NCBI RefSeq assembly: GCF_004123795.1
Contig: NZ_MSSM01000006.1
Span: forward strand, 1 to 64,000
Reading direction: 5' to 3'
Source of the DNA: Lacticaseibacillus chiayiensis
Lineage (GTDB): Bacteria; Bacillota; Bacilli; Lactobacillales; Lactobacillaceae
Length of the DNA stretch: 64,000 nt
Shown here: piece by piece, positions 63,446-64,000 of the stretch
Numbering within the stretch: the stretch's first letter is position 1
Layout of the letters: every line of letters begins with the position of its first letter
Made by a program: the position numbers and the translations under genes
Notes under the pieces: generated by a model
What the model saw: the letters and a program-made list of their open reading frames with translations, nothing else
Database searches by the model: none
What the model was told of the DNA's origin: nothing

Positions 63446-64000
63446 TTACTTAAAGTAGTTAAACCCAATGGCATCACGAACTTCCTGCAAGGTTTGATTG
63501 GCAACCACATTGGCCTTAGCCGAACCCTGTTTGAGCATTTCCGCAACCGCACCCATATCCTCCGCGTAACGAGCCCGCCGTGTGCGAATCGGTTCAAGCA
63601 CGGCCTCCATAACATCGATCAGGTAGCGTTTAATATTGACATCCCCTAAGCCACCATGTTGATACTGCTCTTTCAACTTGGCAACCTGTGCTTTATCCGG
63701 ATCAAAAATGTCTAGATAAGTAAACACGACATTGCCTTCGACCTTGCCCGGATCTTCGACATGAATGTGGTTGGGGTCGGTATACATCGACATGATCTTC
63801 TTCTTAACGGTGTCTGCATCATCAGCCAGATAGATACCATTGTTGAGACTCTTACTCATTTTGGCATTGCCATCGATGCCAGGAAGTCGGCCTAACCCCT
63901 TTGGTGGGAAATAGCCTTCTGGTTCGACTAACACATCTTTGTGATAAGTACGATTAAAAGTCCGCACGATTTCGCGGGTTTGTTCCAGCATCGGTTCCTG
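63446..64000 (-). CDS. trpS: Tryptophanyl-tRNA synthetase, 3' part (continues beyond window)
   Basis: The C-terminal 184 residues are visible and the frame is open to the edge, reading QEPMLEQTREIVRTFNRTY. The class I KMSKS motif is in GIDGNAKMSKSLNNGIYL, and the C-terminal helices (KVEGNVVFTYLDIFDPDKAQ, ADEMLKQGSAKAN-like AEMLKQGSAKANVVANQTLQEVRDAIGF) fit TrpRS. It charges tRNA-Trp. No T-box is visible since its 5' region lies outside. lemA starts about 140 bp downstream with no clear terminator between. Confidence 0.94.
   Translation of the reverse strand, partial: QEPMLEQTREIVRTFNRTYHKDVLVEPEGYFPPKGLGRLPGIDGNAKMSKSLNNGIYLADDADTVKKKIMSMYTDPNHIHVEDPGKVEGNVVFTYLDIFDPDKAQVAKLKEQYQHGGLGDVNIKRYLIDVMEAVLEPIRTRRARYAEDMGAVAEMLKQGSAKANVVANQTLQEVRDAIGFNYFK

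Overview
The window is chromosomal DNA of a low-to-moderate GC Firmicute, most likely a Lacticaseibacillus (L. casei / paracasei / rhamnosus group). This rests on the content: a PemIK pair next to alr-acpS, an RpoE delta subunit, a zinc-free L31 type B, a Veg protein, PepI, an L-hydroxyisocaproate dehydrogenase, LacD with a LacX-type epimerase, a ppx-ppk-ppx cluster, and strong AGGAGG-type ribosome sites. The species call is inference; no rRNA or marker alignment was possible. Most of the window is ordinary housekeeping DNA, with no tRNA, rRNA, CRISPR array or prophage.

Layout. 1-300: end of an insertion sequence with a transposase OrfA fragment. 0.3-6 kb (minus): pemK, pemI, alr, acpS, the DEAD-box helicase cshA, and murF, which follows two tandem palindromic repeats. 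6.4-9.1 kb: four poorly characterised genes. 9.4-15.6 kb (minus): rpmE2, murA, pyrG with an attenuator leader, a TMEM175-like channel, rpoE and a DUF1934 gene. 15.7-20.1 kb (mostly plus): LipL-like acyltransferase, HD phosphohydrolase, Nudix, a DUF218 membrane protein, mscL. 20.2-26 kb (minus): an ASCH-protein pair, prs, glmU, a VanZ-RDD protein and purR. 26.1-27.6 kb (plus): FetAB-type ABC exporter. 27.7-32.8 kb (minus): CDF exporter, an orphan ispE, veg, and the rRNA-maturation group rsmA-rnmV-tatD behind a lone PTS EIIA. 33-35.2 kb (plus): lacD and a lacX-like epimerase. 35.3-40.7 kb (plus): a LytTR/GHKL two-component system followed by two ABC exporter half-transporters. 40.8-48.8 kb (minus): metG, pepI, DUF72, Nudix, L-HicDH, a second TMEM175-like gene, a sirtuin and an IpaB/EvcA-type protein, with a 48-residue membrane microprotein on the other strand. 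49-53.6 kb: PEBP protein, an MmgE/PrpD plus AEC-permease pair, and a DUF1002 exported protein with a small membrane partner. 53.7-58.4 kb (minus): translationally coupled ppx-ppk-ppx polyphosphate genes. 58.8-64 kb: methyltransferase, GNAT, MATE exporter, TPM-domain protein, LemA, and the 3' part of trpS.

Two non-coding signals stand out. First, a dispersed family of palindromic elements of about 120 bp occurs about ten times, only between genes. Copies differ by paired (compensatory) changes in the stems, and some supply the stop codon of the neighbouring gene. Second, the pyrG leader has a strong promoter placed to start transcription at GGGC, followed by an intrinsic terminator, as in CTP-sensing reiterative-transcription attenuation. 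Also notable is a MurA with Asp in place of the fosfomycin-target Cys.

Start codons were chosen by ribosome-site spacing, and several differ from the longest possible reading frame. Family assignments come from reading motifs and are not database results.
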